From Enterobacter asburiae (GTDB lineage: Bacteria > Pseudomonadota > Gammaproteobacteria > Enterobacterales > Enterobacteriaceae), in assembly GCF_007035645.1 (NCBI RefSeq), contig NZ_AP019632.1, positions 4,402,001-4,466,000 of the forward strand: 64,000 nucleotides of DNA, written 5' to 3'. The position numbers and the translations under genes were made by a program. Under the pieces are notes generated by a model. The model searched no databases, was not told the DNA's origin, and was given only the letters and a program-made list of their open reading frames with translations. Every line of letters starts with the position of its first letter. Position 1 is the first letter of the stretch. Below, piece after piece: positions 61,980-64,000 of the stretch.

Positions 61980-62309
61980 TTACGCCAGGTTAGCGTCCAG
62001 GAACTCTTTCAGTTGACCTTTGGACAGTGCGCCCACTTTGGTCGCTGCCACTTCGCCGTTTTTGAACAGCAGAAGGGTTGGGATGCCACGGATACCGTAT
62101 TTTGGTGCGGTGCCCGGGTTCTGGTCGATGTTCAGCTTGGCAACGGTCAGTTTGCCCTGATATTCGTCAGCGATCTCATCCAGAATCGGGGCGATCATTT
62201 TGCAAGGACCACACCATTCAGCCCAGAAATCGACGAGGATCAGCCCGTCAGCCTTAAGTACGTCCGTGTCAAAACTGTCGTCAGTCAGGTGAATAATTTT
62301 ATCGCTCAT
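61980..62309 (-). CDS. trxA: TrxA, thioredoxin 1
   Basis: General cytosolic disulfide reductase for ribonucleotide reductase, PAPS reductase and others. The active site is WCGPC (residues 32-36 counting Met), in the fold [18 protein letters not shown] to [12 protein letters not shown]. The 109 residues equal E. coli TrxA, with Leu instead of Ala at position 23. The ATG at 62309 follows GGAG by six bases; a longer in-frame reading adds 25 non-homologous residues. It is divergent from rhlB, with no gene in the 144-bp gap. Confidence 0.98.
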   Translation of the reverse strand: MSDKIIHLTDDSFDTDVLKADGLILVDFWAEWCGPCKMIAPILDEIADEYQGKLTVAKLNIDQNPGTAPKYGIRGIPTLLLFKNGEVAATKVGALSKGQLKEFLDANLA

Positions 62310-62453
62310 ATATAACTCCACAGGAATAAGCCTGGTACGTTGGTTTTGTCTCCACCAACGACGTGTTGATGTCGCATTAACCAACTAAAGGTTGACTTTA
62401 TTTCACCGGATACGCTTTCGTAAAGCAATAGTAAGCTGATATTCTACCACACT

Positions 62454-63722
62454 ATGAGCAAAACACATTTAACAGAACAGAAGTTTTCCGACTTCGCGCT
62501 GCACCCGAAGGTGATTGAAGCCCTTGAAAATAAAGGGTTTCATAACTGCACGCCCATTCAGGCCCTCGCGCTGCCGCTGACGCTGGCCGGTCGCGATGTT
62601 GCCGGGCAGGCGCAAACCGGTACCGGCAAAACGATGGCGTTTTTAACGTCAACGTTTCATTATTTACTTTCTCACCCAGCGATTGCAGACCGCAAAGTTA
62701 ACCAGCCGCGCGCGCTAATTATGGCCCCGACGCGAGAACTGGCGGTACAGATCCACGCAGACGCTGAACCCCTGGCGCAGTCTACCGGACTGAAGCTTGG
62801 CCTGGCCTATGGCGGCGACGGCTACGATAAACAGCTGAAAGTGCTGGAAAGCGGTGTGGATATCCTGATCGGTACCACCGGCCGTCTTATCGATTACGCC
62901 AAACAGAACCACATTAACCTCGGCGCAATCCAGGTTGTAGTGCTCGATGAAGCTGACCGCATGTACGATCTGGGCTTCATTAAAGACATTCGCTGGCTGT
63001 TCCGCCGCATGCCGCCGGCCAATCAGCGTCTGAACATGCTGTTCTCCGCTACCCTTTCTTATCGCGTACGCGAGCTGGCGTTCGAACAGATGAACAACGC
63101 CGAATATGTAGAAGTGGAACCTGAGCAGAAAACGGGTCACCGCATTAAAGAAGAGCTCTTCTACCCTTCCAATGAAGAGAAAATGCGTCTGCTGCAAACG
63201 CTGATTGAAGAAGAGTGGCCAGATCGCGCCATTATCTTCGCGAACACCAAACACCGTTGTGAAGACATCTGGGGCCATCTGGCTGCAGACGGCCACCGTG
63301 TTGGCCTGTTGACCGGCGACGTGGCGCAGAAAAAACGCCTGCGTATTCTTGAAGAATTTACCCGTGGCGATCTCGATATTCTGGTCGCAACCGACGTTGC
63401 TGCTCGTGGTCTGCATATTCCGGCCGTGACGCACGTCTTTAACTACGATCTGCCAGACGACTGCGAAGACTACGTACACCGCATCGGTCGTACCGGTCGT
63501 GCGGGCGCAAGCGGTCACTCGATTAGCCTGGCGTGTGAAGAGTATGCGCTGAATCTCCCGGCCATTGAGACGTATATCGGTCACTCTATCCCGCAGAGCA
63601 AATACAATCCGGAAGCGTTGTTAAGCGAACTGCCGCCGCCTAAGCGTCTAACCCGCCCACGCTCCGGCAATGGTCCGCGTCGTTCAGGTGGCGCGCCGCG
63701 TAATCGTCGTCGTTCAGGTTAA
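62454..63722 (+). CDS. rhlB: RhlB, DEAD-box RNA helicase of the degradosome
   Basis: ATP-dependent RNA helicase that works with RNase E and PNPase in the degradosome. It has the Q motif, Walker [13 protein letters not shown] box [13 protein letters not shown] in LFSATLSYR and the last motif [10 protein letters not shown]. The C-terminal Arg-rich tail ([20 protein letters not shown]) contacts RNase E and RNA. It is 422 residues (421 in E. coli). It is followed by gppA after six bases. Confidence 0.98.
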   Translation: MSKTHLTEQKFSDFALHPKVIEALENKGFHNCTPIQALALPLTLAGRDVAGQAQTGTGKTMAFLTSTFHYLLSHPAIADRKVNQPRALIMAPTRELAVQIHADAEPLAQSTGLKLGLAYGGDGYDKQLKVLESGVDILIGTTGRLIDYAKQNHINLGAIQVVVLDEADRMYDLGFIKDIRWLFRRMPPANQRLNMLFSATLSYRVRELAFEQMNNAEYVEVEPEQKTGHRIKEELFYPSNEEKMRLLQTLIEEEWPDRAIIFANTKHRCEDIWGHLAADGHRVGLLTGDVAQKKRLRILEEFTRGDLDILVATDVAARGLHIPAVTHVFNYDLPDDCEDYVHRIGRTGRAGASGHSISLACEEYALNLPAIETYIGHSIPQSKYNPEALLSELPPPKRLTRPRSGNGPRRSGGAPRNRRRSG

Positions 63723-63728
63723 GAAAAT

Positions 63729-64000
63729 ATGCTCAGCTCCACCTCGCTTTATGCGGCAATTGATCTCGGTTCGAATAGTTTTCATATGCTGGTTGTGCGC
63801 GAGGTGGCGGGAAGCATACAAACGCTGACGCGCATCAAGCGCAAGGTCCGCCTCGCGGCGGGCCTGAGCAGCGATAATCACCTCTCCCCTGAAGCCATGG
63901 AACGTGGCTGGCAGTGTCTGCGGCTCTTTGCCGAACGTCTGCAGGATATCCCGCACGCCCAAATCACCGTGGTCGCCACTGCGACACTCCGCCTGGCGGT
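63729..64000 (+). CDS. gppA: GppA, pppGpp phosphohydrolase, 3' end outside window
   Basis: Guanosine pentaphosphate phosphatase of the Ppx/GppA family that converts pppGpp to ppGpp. Only about 90 N-terminal codons are present. [28 protein letters not shown] contains the phosphate-binding loop DLGSNSFH, and [26 protein letters not shown] begins the second motif. It starts six bases after rhlB, as in E. coli, and runs off the right edge. Confidence 0.95.
   Translation, partial: MLSSTSLYAAIDLGSNSFHMLVVREVAGSIQTLTRIKRKVRLAAGLSSDNHLSPEAMERGWQCLRLFAERLQDIPHAQITVVATATLRLA

Overview
The window is a continuous stretch of Enterobacteriaceae core chromosome. Almost every protein aligns residue for residue, from memory, with an Escherichia coli K-12 counterpart, but the divergence and gene content point to an Enterobacter-like relative (Enterobacter cloacae complex or a close genus) rather than Escherichia or Salmonella. 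It corresponds to the trkH-to-gppA segment of the E. coli map, here in the opposite orientation. No phage, insertion sequence, CRISPR array, plasmid backbone or toxin cluster is visible. Mobile or repetitive DNA is limited to one ERIC element and several REP units.

Layout. 1-9.2 kb: trkH (cut by the window edge), yigZ, pepQ, the FadR-controlled fadBA beta-oxidation operon, fre and ubiD. 9.3-17.8 kb: rfaH, then the leftward ubiE-ubiJ-ubiB-tatABCD run (ubiquinone synthesis and twin-arginine export), rmuC and udp. 18-23 kb: ysgA, metE and metR facing each other across MetJ/MetR control DNA, and the biotin transporter yigM overlapping the end of metR. 23-32 kb: yigL-pldB, rhtB/rhtC, recQ, pldA, yigI, rarD and corA with a regulated leader. 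32-38 kb: SOS-controlled uvrD preceded by lptM-dapF-yigA-xerC-yigB. 37.8-45.3 kb: cyaY, cyaA and the hemCDXY haem operon. 45.4-47.7 kb: a non-K-12 MFS transporter gene, the small RNA GlmZ with its sigma54/GlrR control region, and the tRNA operon argX-hisR-leuT-proM. 47.7-60.1 kb: yifK and the enterobacterial common antigen (ECA) cluster. 60.4-64 kb: rho, trxA, rhlB and the start of gppA.

How it works together. The ECA genes encode UDP-ManNAcA supply (wecB, wecC), lipid carrier loading (wecA), fucosamine finishing (wecE, wecD), glycosyl transfer (wecG, wecF), flipping (wzxE), polymerisation (wzyE) and chain-length control (wzzE). The two dTDP-glucose genes that E. coli carries between wecC and wecD (rffG, rffH) are missing, so those steps must be supplied from elsewhere. 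Haem synthesis, ubiquinone synthesis and Tat export all serve respiratory-chain assembly.

The most informative non-coding features are: the corA leader with a TTG-initiated leader peptide; a REP element inside the uvrD 5' leader; glmZ with three GlrR-type boxes and a -24/-12 promoter; a decayed rhoL leader peptide upstream of rho; and hairpins inside the wec and tat operons. The least explained coding gene is the MFS transporter between hemY and glmZ. I see no clear candidate for a wholly new multi-gene system.
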